A stretch of DNA of 64,000 nucleotides. It comes from Pempheris klunzingeri (Eukaryota > Chordata > Actinopteri > Acropomatiformes > Pempheridae). Under the pieces are notes generated by a model. That model worked only from the letters and a program-made list of their open reading frames with translations, was not told the origin of the DNA and did no database searches. The translations under genes and the position numbers were made by a program. The stretch is taken from assembly GCF_042242105.1 (NCBI RefSeq), contig NC_092016.1:13282501-13346500 (forward strand), read 5' to 3'. This document shows, one piece after another, positions 22,741 through 34,900 of the stretch. The stretch's first letter is position 1, and each line of letters begins with the position of its first letter.

Positions 22741-25700
22741 TCATGCGGTGCTGAAGCGCCCTGCACCCTTCCCATAGGTGCTGTAATACTCCATTTGAGA
22801 TAGTTTAGCAATGTCTGGTGTGTTGTTGTTGTTAGCCCGGTTTTCTCGCTCGCTGAATTCAAAGCTCTCCTCTTCGTAGTCCTCCTGGCCTTCTGTGTCT
22901 TGGGGGGGTTCTGGAGAAGGAAGTAAAGACACAAATGTGAACTCACTTTGTTCTCAGCAACACTGCACATACGGAGCTCTTCCGAAAGACACATGGCCTC
23001 ATTGAGGACAGCCAGTGGATTGCCCCTCCTCCTCTGCATCAGTATCAGTCTCTACTGATAGAGACAGGCATGGCTAATCCAGGCACTGCTATATTTACTA
23101 AACACACAGGGAGGGAGTGACAGAGAAACATCAAAACACTTGGCCACTAGATTACAGTGTGCTGAGTCAAAGTGCGTTAGGGACAGACTGAGTGACAATA
23201 ATGCAACATGAAGCCCACCGAGGGGTCACACGAGGAAATTTGCCACACACAACCCATCAACAAATTCAAATGCCACCGAGGGGGTTCATCTATTTCAAAA
23301 CAGAGAGAGCAGTTGAGGATAATTGATGGAGGTATTCACCATGTCCATCTATTGAGGTGTCCATGATGCCGTGTTTGACCTTCATGTGTCGGCTGAGGTT
23401 GCCCTTCAGGTTAAACTTGCTGGTGCAGTAAGGACACTTGAAGGGCTTGCTGCCGGCGTGGAGATGCATGTGGCCGAGGAGGTTGTACATTCTGTTGAAC
23501 GACTTCCCGCACACCTGAGAGACAAGAGCACAATAGTCAGTACCCCTCCCTGCTCCCAGTTTGTATTGAGGTAAAACTCCACTTTCTTTACTCACCTTGC
23601 ATTTGAAAGGCTTGACGGGCAGGTGGACAATCATGTGTGTTTTAAGGGTCTGCTTCTGGACAAAGGTCTTGAAGCAGACGTGGCACTGGAAAGGCCTCAC
23701 ACTGGCGTGGATCAACATGTGTCTCTTCAGGTTGGCAGACAGGGTGAACTCTCTGGCACAGACGTCACACTTGAATTCCTTCATACCCTGGGGAGACAAA
23801 GTGTTGGGGTCTTTTAATTAATTTGGCTAAATATGTGGTTTAGAGGAAGATAAATAATGAGTCACAGGGAGAAAACACACAAGGAGCTTGCATGTGTGCA
23901 TGTGTGAGCATTTGCACTCTGGCTTTTGATCCAACTCATGTAGATTACATTAGCCCCCCCAAGTGTTGAAAGACAGAGTGGAAAAAGTCTAACAATGGAA
24001 AAAATAAACTTTTGTCTTCTTTTAGTTTCAACATTTGTTTAACTTTTATTTTAATATTTAGCAGACGCTTATTCCATGACAAGAAATGTTTTTCCCTATA
24101 GGATAAAACAGACTATATAATGAAAAGGAGAGAAAGACCAGAGTGATTCATCTGACACAAAGGGAAGTAGCTCTGCGAACAACACAACACAAAACACATG
24201 CAAGTGGGGGGTTGAGCCACACAAAAAAACTCAAGGCCTTTGAAGGCTATGTTTACAAAGCAACTGGTTTTGGAGAAAAGGCTGTGATGCAAGTGTGCAA
24301 TAAACCCCCCATTTTTCTACGAGGATTCATACAGAGGGCTCCAAGTGAGAGAATACCTCCCATCCTCCCTAAATCCTTCCATGTTTATATCCTGATTATC
24401 ACATTTTTCTATTTTAAATTAAAGTTCACTGATGTTGTGTGATTGCATAAGGGATGCCTGCTTTTGGTTTGCTTTGTTTGAACTGATAAATTGGTAGACA
24501 AAGACTCATCACTGGGTTTCAGTACCTTACATGCGAGGGTGTGTGCTGCCAGTACCTTGTGAGTGAGAGCGTGTTGTCGAAGGTGGTGGATCTGGACAAA
24601 CTCCATGCCGCACTCGGGGCAAACATAGGGTCGAACGTTCTGGTGCTTCATCAAGTGGTTCTGCAGCTGGCTGCGGTAAGCAAAGGACTTGTGGCACTCC
24701 GTGCACTGGTACGTGGTCGGGCCCTGGTGGCTGGTCAGGTGGCGCTTCAGGTGCGCGTAGGTTGGGAACTCAAGACCACACTGGGTGCAGACATGGCACT
24801 GACCGTTCTCGTGCTTGTTCTCGTGGGTCCTCAGCTCGCTGGGGTAGGCAAAGCCACGGCCACAGAAGCGACAGCTGTATGGTTTGACGTCTGAATGCTG
24901 CAGCATGTGCCTCTTCAGGTGGCTTGTCTGCGTAAAGGCCTTCTCACAGACTGTGCACTTGTGAGGTCTGGTTCCCTGGTGGGTGAGCAGGTGAGTCTGG
25001 AGGTGGCTCGGCTGCTTGAAGAGCTTTCCACAGTGTAGGCATTCATGGGGCTTAATTCCATTATGACCCAGAATATGAGTGACGAGGTTATATTTGGATG
25101 TGTATGACTTCTCACACATGCGGCATTTCCAGCGTTTTAGACCTTCTCCCACATCTACGCAGTAAGACTCATCGATCTGTACATTGATGTCCAGCCGGTC
25201 AATCTGCATCCGTCTGGCAAGGCCCTCTGGGTCTGACCACAGCATGGCCTGGCTGTTCTCCTCATACTCTCCTGGCAGCGCCATGTCAGCAGACTCGTAG
25301 GCCACCTCAGTGGACTCATAATAGCGGCTCTCCAGAGGACTGCCAGTGTCTCCACCGGTTTTGAGGTTTAGCGCCTCCTCCTCCTCTTCTTCCTCCACCA
25401 CCAACTCTTCTTCCTTCCTCTCTCTCTCTCTGCCAGTGGTCTCCTCTTGTTCCTGGTCTTGCTGTCCGTCTGTTTGCGGCCTGGATGTATCTCTCACACA
25501 CGAAGGACAGTTTCCGCAGGCCTGCTCCTCTTTCATAGAGCCTTGTGGCGTGACTGGATCCTCTGACTTGCCAGGGCTACGCCTGCTGTTCATGTGAATG
25601 CAGGACGGAGGGGTGTCAGAGTCAAGCCGTTCACCTTTAACCTGAGCCTGTGGACTTTGTATTTTGTGTGCTTGATCCTGTAATTCTCCATCACCCTTAG

Positions 25701-28126
25701 GCCTTTTGGTCCTCCCACGGGGCCCGGGCCGTCTTCTCTCACTGCAGTGGGGCTGGGGCTCCGGCTCCCCGGCAGGCTCGGCCAGGTAGTCCCCGTTGGC
25801 CCCTATTAGCTGGTCAGCGTACTCATACTCCATTGCCTCAGGTGGAGGAGGGGGACACTCTCTGGGCTCCCCCGTATAAAAGCCATTAGGAGCAATGGTA
25901 GCCCCAAAGATTTCATTCTGGGAGATGAGTCCGAGAACGGCAGCCTGAGCCAGGGATAGCACAACCACAGGCTCCGTCTGTGTGCCCACATCCACTTGGC
26001 CCTCAGTCACCTTGGGGTAGGTCCGCACCAAGCGGCTACTCTCCTCCTCCTGGAAGAAAACACATAAAGCACACAACACAAGTTTTTAAAAAAATGCACC
26101 AAAAGAAATAATATCTGATAATGTCTCCTTTTCTAATTTCTTATTTTATTGTTGCATTGTTACAAGCCTTGTCTTACGCAATGTTTCCTCATATAACCTC
26201 CTATCCCCATTGTAGCCTCATGATATTGGTAACCTCCTATTAATACAAACAAAAGGTTTTGTGTCTCCATAATGTTGGAATTATCATCTAATTTAGTTTC
26301 TGAGATTCAGTGTGCCAGAACGACACCAGGAGCAATACAATCTTCCTTTCCATGGACTCCAGGAGGGTATTAAGATAATGTTTTTTAGGTTTCTCTGTGA
26401 AAGCTGCATTTGGACTACGCCTTGTTTCTTTACTCTGAATCCACAGAACATTCGATTGAGGAGATAAGGCAGATCTGTGTTAGCACCCCGCTTCCTTCCT
26501 TGACAGGCTTTAGAATAATAAAGAACACAACAAGGGATGCAGGTCCAGCCAGGAAGTTGACTTCCGTGGACTGTCCTCAGCACTTCCTGCGAGGTCCCGG
26601 GGCAGCCTGGCTGACCAGAGTCAGCTCATCACCGAAGCTATCTGTCCCATTCATGAGGAGCAAAGCGCCTCAGCTCTACACTCGCTGTAGCCGACTTCAT
26701 AATGCCTGCCACACTGGGCTTCCTTAACAAGATGATATATGCAGCAAGCCAGTCTCATATCCATAACAGACATTCGATTGAGCTTCGAGCTCATTCTGTA
26801 TTCCAGACCGATGCATATGACTCGCTAACATAATTGTATGGTTCGAAAGTGTTTCAAACCCACATGCACATGTTTACCCTGCCACCTGTAAAAGTGGAAC
26901 TATGGGGAAGAAATTGTGGTACAGCCAAACTGGCTCTCAGTAGTAAAGGAGAAGCGAGTATTGTAGGCCACTGGTTTCAGATTATTTCTCAGTGTGGATC
27001 TGACTGGTTAAATGTATGGAGAGAAGCTCTGACCCTTACTTTCTTGTCACACTACACACTAGTCTCCACTCTGTGCCATACACATCAGCAAGAGCTGCTT
27101 CCTTTCCTGACACAATACTGAAAAGAAAGGAGTGGATGGAGAAAAGGGAAAAAGGAAGAGGAGATAGCACAGGAATAAAGGTGTGTGTGTGTGCATGTGT
27201 GTGTGTGTGTGTGTGTGTGTTGGGAGAGGGGAGTAGACCTGGATGCCCTGATAACCACGTCATTTATAATTACTGCTTTTAAAGTAGTCAGACAGAGACA
27301 GACTGTGTGTTTGTGAGAAAGAAAAGGAAAGAGACTGGGTGTGTATTTGAAAGCATGTGTGTGTGTGAGTGTGTGTGTGTGTGTGTGCGTGAGTGAGAGA
27401 AAAAGAGAGGGAGGGAGGTATGGAGAGAAGGAGAAAGAGCTGTGGGCGGGGGAGGAGTGGAGGGAGGGAGACGGAGACAGAAATGAGATGGAGGGGCTGA
27501 AAGATAAAGAAAGAGGGGAGGGGAGGGAAGGGGAACGAGAGATTGAGTGAGCATGTGAGAGGAGGGAAGAGAGAAAGGAAAAGGAGAGGGAGGGGGTGTG
27601 CGGGGGGGGGGGTTGCTGTAGAGAGACAGAAAGACAGAGTGAGTGAGTGAGTGAGAGAGAAAGAGGGGAAGGAGGGAGGGAGGGAAGGAGGGGGAGCCGG
27701 AGAAGAAAAAGCACAGCAAAATGAAAGGCTGACAAAATGAAAGAAAAAGACAAATGACAAGGAGAAAGAGAGAGGTAGGGTAGTAATTGCAAGAGTCCGT
27801 ACTTTCACATTTAAAGTTGCATCTGAAAGACACCTAAGGACAAACAATTAGAGCAGTAGCAGAAAACGTGCGGCAGAGATAGAAACACAACTCTTATCTT
27901 TCTGAAAAGATGTCCCCACTGCGGTACTCATATGAATGTGAAAAGTAATCTCCCTTCCCCTAACACTCACACACAGGCAAGAGTGTAAATACCTCACTAA
28001 CAAACTGCAAAACAAGTAACCACCGCCCCCCTAACCCTCAGCAGCAACACATCTCTCTCCTTCTTTGGGTTACAAACTCACCACATTGTTCCTGGAGTGA
28101 TGTTTGAGGTGTTTCAGGGATCTCAT
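22741..28126 (-). CDS. znf710: Zinc finger protein 710 (11 C2H2 fingers)
   Basis: Model: complement of joined exons 22741-22910, 23340-23514, 23596-23787, 24556-26049 and 28082-28126. This is 2076 nt, or 691 residues (human ZNF710 has 664), and all joins are in phase. The large exon starts EEESSRLVRTYPKVTEGQ, followed by the family's N-terminal block DVGTQTEPVVVLSLAQAAV. Then comes a poorly conserved acidic middle with a seven-Glu run and DRLDINVQIDES just before the fingers. Eleven C2H2 fingers occupy about residues 322-625: seven in the large exon, two in the next, one split across an intron, and one in 23340-23514. The tail has an acidic EGQEDYEEESFEF and ends YGKGAGRFSTA. By family knowledge it is a nuclear DNA-binding repressor-like protein with few known targets. 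The four downstream exons are secure. The 15-codon first exon (MRSLKHLKHHSRNNV) is my proposal: GTG followed by donor GTGAGT at phase 0, with an in-frame TGA two codons before the ATG. Whether this is the a or b fish paralogue cannot be told here. Confidence 0.92.
27180..27221. repeat. (GT)n microsatellite
   Basis: About 20 GT units, with one GTGCAT interruption. Confidence 0.95.
27355..27392. repeat. (GT)n microsatellite
   Basis: An interrupted GT run with GAGT and GCGT breaks that leads directly into the polypurine tract that follows. Confidence 0.9.
27393..27775. repeat. Polypurine (GA-rich) tract
   Basis: The plus strand is almost all A and G, with GGGA and GAGT sub-repeats and a run of about 10 G at 27602-27611. 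Long minus-strand frames here encode Ser/Pro/Leu/Phe-rich strings caused by the pyrimidine bias and are not genes. Confidence 0.9.
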
Positions 28127-28200
28127 CCTTCAGGAGAAATGAGTGGAGTAAAAAAATCCACCTCCTATTTATATCTGTGGGAGAGTGGGGCGGTCCCACG
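28127..28200 (-). promoter_or_regulatory. Candidate znf710 promoter (TATA and GC box) or alternative splice acceptor
   Basis: On the minus strand a TATAAATA box lies at 28173-28166, with a GC-box-like CCGCCCC just upstream (about 28190). A TATA box here would start RNA about 12 bases before the proposed ATG at 28126. The same stretch also reads as a splice acceptor (CCCACTCTCCCACAG), in which case the 5' UTR would begin further upstream. The sequence cannot decide between the two. Confidence 0.4.
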
Positions 28201-28276
28201 GCTCATCCTCCTCCTACTGTTGCTGTTATCAGAACTGACTGTGCCTGCCCCCCCTCTCCACCAGCCCTCCACCCCA

Positions 28277-28322
<46 letters not shown>

Positions 28323-28323
28323 A
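28277..28323. repeat. (CA)n microsatellite
   Basis: About 20 CA units ending in a CAGACACA variant. Confidence 0.95.
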
Positions 28324-28401
28324 CAGCATCACCCCATTTCTTTCTCTTCCTCCCACCCTCTCCTTCCCATCTCACTTCTCTTTCTCTCCTCTTTTCTCTT
28401 A

Positions 28402-28403
<2 letters not shown>

Positions 28404-28435
<32 letters not shown>
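28404..28435. repeat. (CA)n microsatellite
   Basis: About 15 CA units in a pyrimidine-rich setting. Confidence 0.95.
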
Positions 28436-28436
<1 letters not shown>

Positions 28437-28904
28437 CTTATCTCCCTTTCTCACTACATACAATCCAGCATGACCCTTCAACACACATTTCTCTTTAAGG
28501 CACACAGAGACACAAGCTCTATCTTTTCTTGATCACACTTTATACTTTGCATTTCCCTTTTTATGAGCGTGTGCTCAAACGCACAAACAGTTATAAAAAT
28601 CTAATCAGTAGTTTCTCTCTGAATGTGCGGACGGATATATGTGAATTGATGCACAGACAAACATGTGTATATGTATATGTATGTATGCAGGCACACATGG
28701 AGGCACGTACACACTTTCACAACACGCACAAACACTCAGAGAGACTATGGGTGGAGGTGCGTCTGTCAGTAGCAAAACAGTCAGACAGATAATGTCTGAG
28801 AAATGCAAAAATTTTAACTTTCCAGAGACCGTGTAGTTTGCTGCTATTATTTCTAGATTCAAACTAATTAACTATTGAGACAGCCTGAAGTATACTGTCT
28901 GAGA

Positions 28905-29640
28905 AATTCAGAGGAAAAAAAATTGAGTGACAAAAGAAAAGAGAAAGAAAGGAGAGAAAAGCAGTTAGGAGAGAGGGAGGGAGGGAGACAGACGTGGGGG
29001 AGAAAGAATAAGGAAGAAAGAAGCATAGGGAGGGGGAGTGAAGCTGAGTGGAGGAAGAGGAGGGGAGAGGTTGAGGGGGGGTGAGAGAGACAGAAAGAAA
29101 AAGGGAGAGAGGAAAGAGAGCCGAGGTGGGGGAGGGAAGAAGAGAATGCAGCAAAAAGGAGGAAGAAGGGAAAGGAGAGACGGGGGAGGGAGGGGGGGGG
29201 GGCTGAGGCATAAGAAAGGATGTGGCAAAAGAAAGAGAAAGAAAGAATAAAAGAGAGAGAAAAGAAAGAGGGGAGGGGGAGTGGTGGAGAGGGGGGTGGG
29301 GATGGGACGAGAGATAGAGGAAGGTTTGAAAGAAAATGCAGTGAAAGAGAGGAGAGGGGGTGGGTGGGTGGGTGGGTGGTGGTGGTGGTGGTGGGTGGGG
29401 GGGGGGGGTGGAGGAAAGAAGGAGAGAGAAAAAGAGAGAAGAAAAAAAGGGGGGATGGTGGAGTGTGAAAATAAAAAAGAAGAGTCCATCAGCAAGAGAA
29501 AAGAGAAGGGGGGGGGCGCAGAATGAAGGAGAGGAGGAGGTGGGAGGGGAGGGGAGGGGGGGTGAGAGCAAAGGGAATGGAGAGAGGAAAGGAGATAGAG
29601 AGACGGAGAGAGTGAAGAAAAGGAAAAACAGCAAGGGAAG
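28905..29640. repeat. Long polypurine tract (about 735 bp)
   Basis: The plus strand is nearly pure purine, with GGGA/GAGA motifs. A (GGGT)n/(GGT)n patch lies at about 29358-29395 and G runs at 29190-29202 and 29397-29408. The long open frames on both strands are low-complexity artefacts. Confidence 0.92.
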
Positions 29641-30009
29641 ACATTAACTATTGAACTTCCAGATTTCTTTCAGGCTGCGTTGAGAAACAGTGCGGCAGAG
29701 TACCTGCGGGCTAAGTACAGGTTGTGTGCTTAAGTAGTCGGCACTGAAGATGATCCTGATAATTAGACAGGTATTCTATTATACCAAAGCTTACCTTACC
29801 TTTTAACTAGTAAACACAGGGAAAATGTGCTGGGGAAAAAAAAGTGCGTTTGAGAAACGTATGTATAGGTGCAGACGAGGGAGACAAACAGTGTGTGGAC
29901 ACATGCCAATTGTGACTGTGGGGCTGAGGACTGTGCATAAACATTTCCTACTAAATAACAGGAAAGGGCAAACCTTGAAAACCTTGATCAATCATCAGCG
30001 GCTGGGAGT

Positions 30010-30260
30010 GCTGCGAGAATGAGAAAGATAGAGAGAAAGGGGAGCGGAGGGGGAGGAGGGAGAGATAGGGAATGAGAGTGAGCGCGAGGGAGGCAGGGAG
30101 GGAGGGAGGGGAGGGAAGGGGGGGTAGAGAAAGAGAAAGAGATTGAGTGAGGGTGTGAGTGAGGGGGAGAGATAGCAGGAAGTCGAGGGAGAGAATGGGA
30201 GAGAAAATAGAAGGAGAGCAAGGGAAGAAACAAAGAGATAAGAGGCTGAAAGACAAAGAA
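30010..30260. repeat. Polypurine tract
   Basis: A GA- and GGGA-rich plus strand with few pyrimidines, of the same type as the tracts at 27.4 and 28.9 kb. Confidence 0.85.
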
Positions 30261-30667
30261 ACCACATGGAAGAAACAACAAGGGACACGTACATAAAACA
30301 ACACAGAACTAGCCTATGGGGAAAATGAAAAAGACACAGACAACAAAAGTTTGGGAAAGAAATACACTGGCTCCTTTCCAGGCCTGAATCTTCATAACAG
30401 CAAAACCTGCTCGCTTGTCCATTTACTTTGGGTACATTTGCGTGTGTAGGGCTATGGAAAACTAATAGTGGAAAAAGCTATGGTGGATAATAAGCGTAAA
30501 ATTTCATTCAGTTCTTAGATTATACAGGTTCCTATGTGCATATGAGACAGAGAGAGAGTAAGGGAAGTAAGCCATTGCCCTCCTCTCAAGTGTACTAACC
30601 CTCAACTGAGATTTCAAATGTGTGTTTGTGCTTGTGCGTATTTGTCTGATGTCTGAGATCAGGGACA

Positions 30668-30668
<1 letters not shown>

Positions 30669-30722
<54 letters not shown>
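30669..30722. repeat. (CA)n microsatellite, about 26 uninterrupted units
   Basis: An unbroken AC run, the longest perfect dinucleotide array in the window. Confidence 0.97.
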
Positions 30723-30723
<1 letters not shown>

Positions 30724-30937
30724 ACTGACACCAACACGCTTTCAGTTCCCCACAGCCCTGAAACAACACACTTCTGACACGGGTGTCCGTATGACTTACT
30801 GCATTTTTGCCAGCGACTACTTGTCCGTTTCCAAACCCCGGCCTGGTTCTGTGTTGTTTATCTATAGGAGGACAACCATGCAGTGCAGTGTCACATCCTC
30901 TCTGTGATATAGGTCAAAGTTATAACTTTTTTTTTTT

Positions 30938-31024
30938 CCAGCAAGAGGAAGAGAGCAAGTAAGAAAGATACAGAGTGAGGGAGGGAGAAAGAGAGAGAGA
31001 GAAGGGGGGGGGGGGGGGGGGGGG
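30938..31024. repeat. GA-rich tract ending in a run of 21 G
   Basis: AAGAGGAAGAGAGC and GAGA repeats run into an uninterrupted G run at 31004-31024. Confidence 0.92.
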
Positions 31025-32329
31025 TGTAGATTCAGATATCAGCTGTCTGTTTTACCCCTGAGAAAAGCTCAATGAATCATAGAACTGCAGTGGACTCATT
31101 GATGACAACTCCCTGTTTTCTCCTTTTTTTCTTTTGGCTAAAACAAATGTGAGTATACATTGTGAGAAATGCAAATGACAATATAACCGAAGGACCTCAG
31201 TTGTGTATCAGCCGTGGGTTATTCTCTGTATATATATACACCCCACTCCTCTTGCAGTACATTAGTGAGCTCACATTGTCAGTGTTGTTTCTTCATCCAG
31301 CCCAGTGACAGGCTGCATACAGCCCGAGTTTGCTCTGACTGTGTGTGAGACGCTGAGCTAGGTGATGGCTATAATTCAACATCCTTTCACTGTCAGGCAA
31401 ACTGGAAGCTGTGTAGGTTTGTGTATAAGGTCGTTATAGCTACAGCGTTCAGGTGAGAATTTTCTAATGATCAGAAGCTGAGAAAGAGAAGAGAGGAATC
31501 AGTTGGCTCTGTGTTTTGAACTTTGAGTTATTGGACTGATGTTGATGTTTTAGCCGGCCATTCCTCTCAGACCTGAGTCTGAGGCGGCAAGCCCACACAC
31601 CTTCTGTTATTTCCAGTGCTGTATCAGTCTCACCTCTGCACGGCATGCTGATATAATAGTAAGTCTAAAGCATGATTAGCTGCTGTAATTAAGCTTTCAC
31701 CACAAAAAAAAAAAAAAAAATCACAGCAGGCTTTTTCATAAGCGCAGAACAGACAATCACACAGCTTGAATCTAAGCAATGCAGATGGAATATAGCAAAA
31801 CTGTATAAAAGCAGCCACACCCTGTTTGCACGCCTCCAGCTTCTTCCATTAAGGTCAGTAAGAACAGACTGGACACACAGACAGGAGAACACAAACTGAA
31901 AAAAAAGAACAACAACAAAGCTTTAGTCTTTATCAGTACTGCCTCACTCACTGCTCCAAAGGACGGCAACTTTAAATGTGAGGCATATATGATTAGACAA
32001 GGTAGACTGTAGGTGAATCACTTGCAACTTCAAGCAAATAATCAAACGGGAATCCGCTGCACGTTCTGCATTTCTGTTTCCATATTGATGCTTTCCATGT
32101 TTGCTTATTCTTCTCCCCGTTTGTACTGTATATTCAAGCAAATCAAGCCTTAAATTAACTCAACAAATCATTCTTACGCAAACTGCAAGACAGGATGCAG
32201 AGATGGCCAGAGCAAAAAACCCTAAATAAAAGATTACTCTCCCCATTTTGTAGTGGGGGTACTAAATGGAAAGACAGAATATTAGCAATGAAATAGCTCT
32301 GCTTGGAGACAACATTGGAGAAAGGAGTG

Positions 32330-32700
32330 TGGGGAGAGCTTGAAAAAAAAAAGACTGAATATAAAGGAGAAAAGACAGAGTTGAGGGAGGAGAGGAGAAG
32401 AGCATTCAGCAAGGAGGATATAAAAGGAACAGAGAGGGGGGCGAGGGAGTGAGACAGAGAGCTATGGAAGGAAAGAGAGAAAGAGAAGGGAGAGAGAGCA
32501 TAAGAGAGCGAGAAAAAGAGGGGGGCATGGGAGAGCAAGAGAGAGAGGAGGAGAGAGAGATCAAGAGAAAGAGGGAGGAGGGAGGGAGGGGTAGCGAGTG
32601 AGAGAAACAGAGACAGAGGACGAAAGAGAAAGACAGAGAGGAGAGAAAAACAGAGAGGGGGAAGGGAGAAAGAGGGATAGCCACAAGAGACTCAAAAACC
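32330..32700. repeat. Polypurine tract
   Basis: A GAGA/GGGA-rich plus strand with a few C and T interruptions. Confidence 0.88.
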
Positions 32701-33369
32701 ACAGAATAAAAACCCTCTGTCTGTCTGTAACTCTATATAGATATACAAATATGAATCCTAATATATGGGCGCATTGCATTTATTCACCGGGAAAGGATAG
32801 TCAACAGTACAGATTTCAACATGCACCTCAAGTTCATTCAATAAGTCAGCAAACACAATGTAGGACCATGGAGAACTCATATCTTCTTATCAGGAATGCA
32901 GTTTTTCATTGCAGTAAGGTGGGAGAGGAATTTTACCAAGGTACTTTATCCTATTTTAGTCGCTCTGAAGTCTCTTCCTGCTATGTGATTCATGGAAAAG
33001 TATGCTTATAAAATATACTGTACAGTCTCACCACATTCTCTCCGTCAGTGCTGAAATCTTGGTGCGACAGACAGACTTACATAAAGGAAACAGACGATTT
33101 TGACGATCGTGTGAGTGTCCTACATAATGAAATGGCCCCAGATTTACTCAAGGTGAGGCCCACAATGAACCACACAAGCCTATTAACACTAGAGGTCTCT
33201 GGAGTGCCTTATATGTTGGTTAGTGGCGACCACATTCAAACTGGCTATAGCAGACAGTGGGGACACAGCTACTGTCCCTCTATGGCCGTCACTCCTTTGT
33301 ATTATTCCTCCACCTCCCGGTAACAAATTTCAGTCGGAATTACTTTTCTTTCGTCCAAGTTTCATTCTT

Positions 33370-33620
33370 TTAAATCAAACCCTTTGTCTATCTCTTCTTT
33401 TGTACCTTCCTCCTGTTTCCATGGTTACCTCTCTCTCTGCTCTGTACACTATCTATCTCTTCCTCCGTTTCCCTCTCTGTCTCTCTCACTCTGTTCTTAT
33501 CTTTCTCATTTTGCTTTCATCTCTGCCTCCCTTCCTCCTGCTTTATCCCACACCCTCCTCACTCCGGCTTTTATCTCTCTTCACTTTCATCTGTCTTTCA
33601 CCTTTCTCTCCCCTTCAAGC
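33370..33620. repeat. Polypyrimidine-biased tract
   Basis: The plus strand is rich in CTCT/TTCC motifs, the opposite strand bias to the neighbouring tracts. The frames over it are low-complexity Ser/Leu/Phe/Pro strings. Confidence 0.75.
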
Positions 33621-34604
33621 CTGCCATTCCATCATGCTGGTTTTTGGTTCTTACTTATAGAGAGAAAGTTTTATCGGTTTCCCTGTCAATTCTGCATTTT
33701 TAATCATTTCCAATTTATCCAACCCACTTTCAATGCCATTGAGTCATGCATTAAATTGTCTTGAGCAGAATGTGTGAGTGTGTGTGACTGCGAGATGGAA
33801 AGCATAGGTGCAGGAGGCTGTAGTCTTTTACTATCATAAAGAAAGAGGAATGATTTCTGTCATGATATCTGGAGATTAACTGGCTGCTGTTTTGTCTTTC
33901 AGGAGTGCAGTAATGGATTTTTTTTTCTCCACATGTTATTTTCCCATTTCCATATCAACAGCTCCTGTGCGTCAACAAATTTACAAACTGGTGCTTATGA
34001 TTTTATTATTTTTTGATTTACCAGTGGACTGCATTTGTGGTTATCTGAGTGGAGTCCCACTGAGACCGAAGCCGCTGAGGAGGTAGTGCTCCTCGACATG
34101 GGGCTGCCTCCTGTAAGGTAGCCTGTCATTTCTCTGCAGTGATGAAGATGTTCTTGTGAAGCACAAATGCCTCCCTCTACGCACCTCAGTTGGGGAGATA
34201 ATCGTATTCACACACAGCTGTGGTTGGTTTAACGCACCGCCACATCATGTGTCACCATGTGATACTGCACACTAAACTAACACCGCTTAACCACAAACAG
34301 AGACTGGGACACAGAGGCTCTTCACAACATGGCCCATTGATATTTAAGAGGACAATTGTCGCTATAGAACATGTGTGTATGCCTGTTGGCCTATTACCAA
34401 TTCACTGTATGGTTGTCATCCATGGTGGTATACATAGGAGGGGGAGTGTGTCTTCAAGTCAGTGACAAACTCATTCCAAGAGACACTGCATGTGGTGTGG
34501 GAGGAAGTTTTGTTCTGCAGCTTTGACTGAAACTAACCTCCCTCCCCTCTCCCTCGCCTTCCCCTTCCCCTTCCCCTTAAAGTACCACAACTATTCAGAA
34601 AAGA

Positions 34605-34900
34605 GAATAAAGAAAACCTGAATAGAGGAAGAGGGAAAAAATGGGGTCCCTAGGCGAGAAAGAAAAGAAAAACAATGAAAGAAAACAGAATGAAAAGCAG
34701 CCAACGAAAAAAGAAAGAAGAGAAAGAAGGACAGAGAGAGGGAGGGGAGACAGAAAAAGATACAGAGCGAAAGGAGCATAAAGCTGGGAGAGAAAAGCAT
34801 AGCAAAAAAAAAAAAAAAAAAGAAAAAAACACTGAAAGCTCTGAAAGACAGGAACATTTCAGTGGAAATAAATTCTAAGAAGAAAAGGAAGGGAGCAGTA
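34605..34900. repeat. Polypurine tract with A18 run
   Basis: The plus strand is A/G-rich with AGAAAGAA motifs and a poly(A) run at about 34804-34821. Confidence 0.88.

Larger units (their letters stand above)
26050..28081 (-). other. znf710 intron before the large exon
   Basis: The acceptor TTTTCTTCCAG lies just before 26049 and the proposed donor GTGAGT at 28081-28076. It contains two GT microsatellites and a polypurine tract (listed separately). I see no other exon. Confidence 0.6.

Noticed and set aside
24409..24555. Continuation of the znf710 large exon past the seventh finger
   Set aside because: AAG is followed by GTACTG donor; the next finger starts in exon 23596-23787 exactly as in the family, so this is intron read-through.
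27085..27847. Three overlapping minus-strand frames of 180-235 codons
   Set aside because: Low-complexity Ser/Pro/Leu/Phe and His/Thr strings from a polypurine tract and GT repeats; no protein family.
28864..29647. Frames of up to 256 codons on both strands
   Set aside because: Artefacts of the polypurine tract; translation is only Ser/Pro/Phe (minus) or Gly/Glu/Lys/Arg (plus).
33223..33764. Plus-strand frames of 126-145 codons rich in Leu, Ser, Pro and Phe
   Set aside because: They follow the pyrimidine-rich tract and have no flanking splice sites or recognisable motif; unlikely to be membrane proteins.
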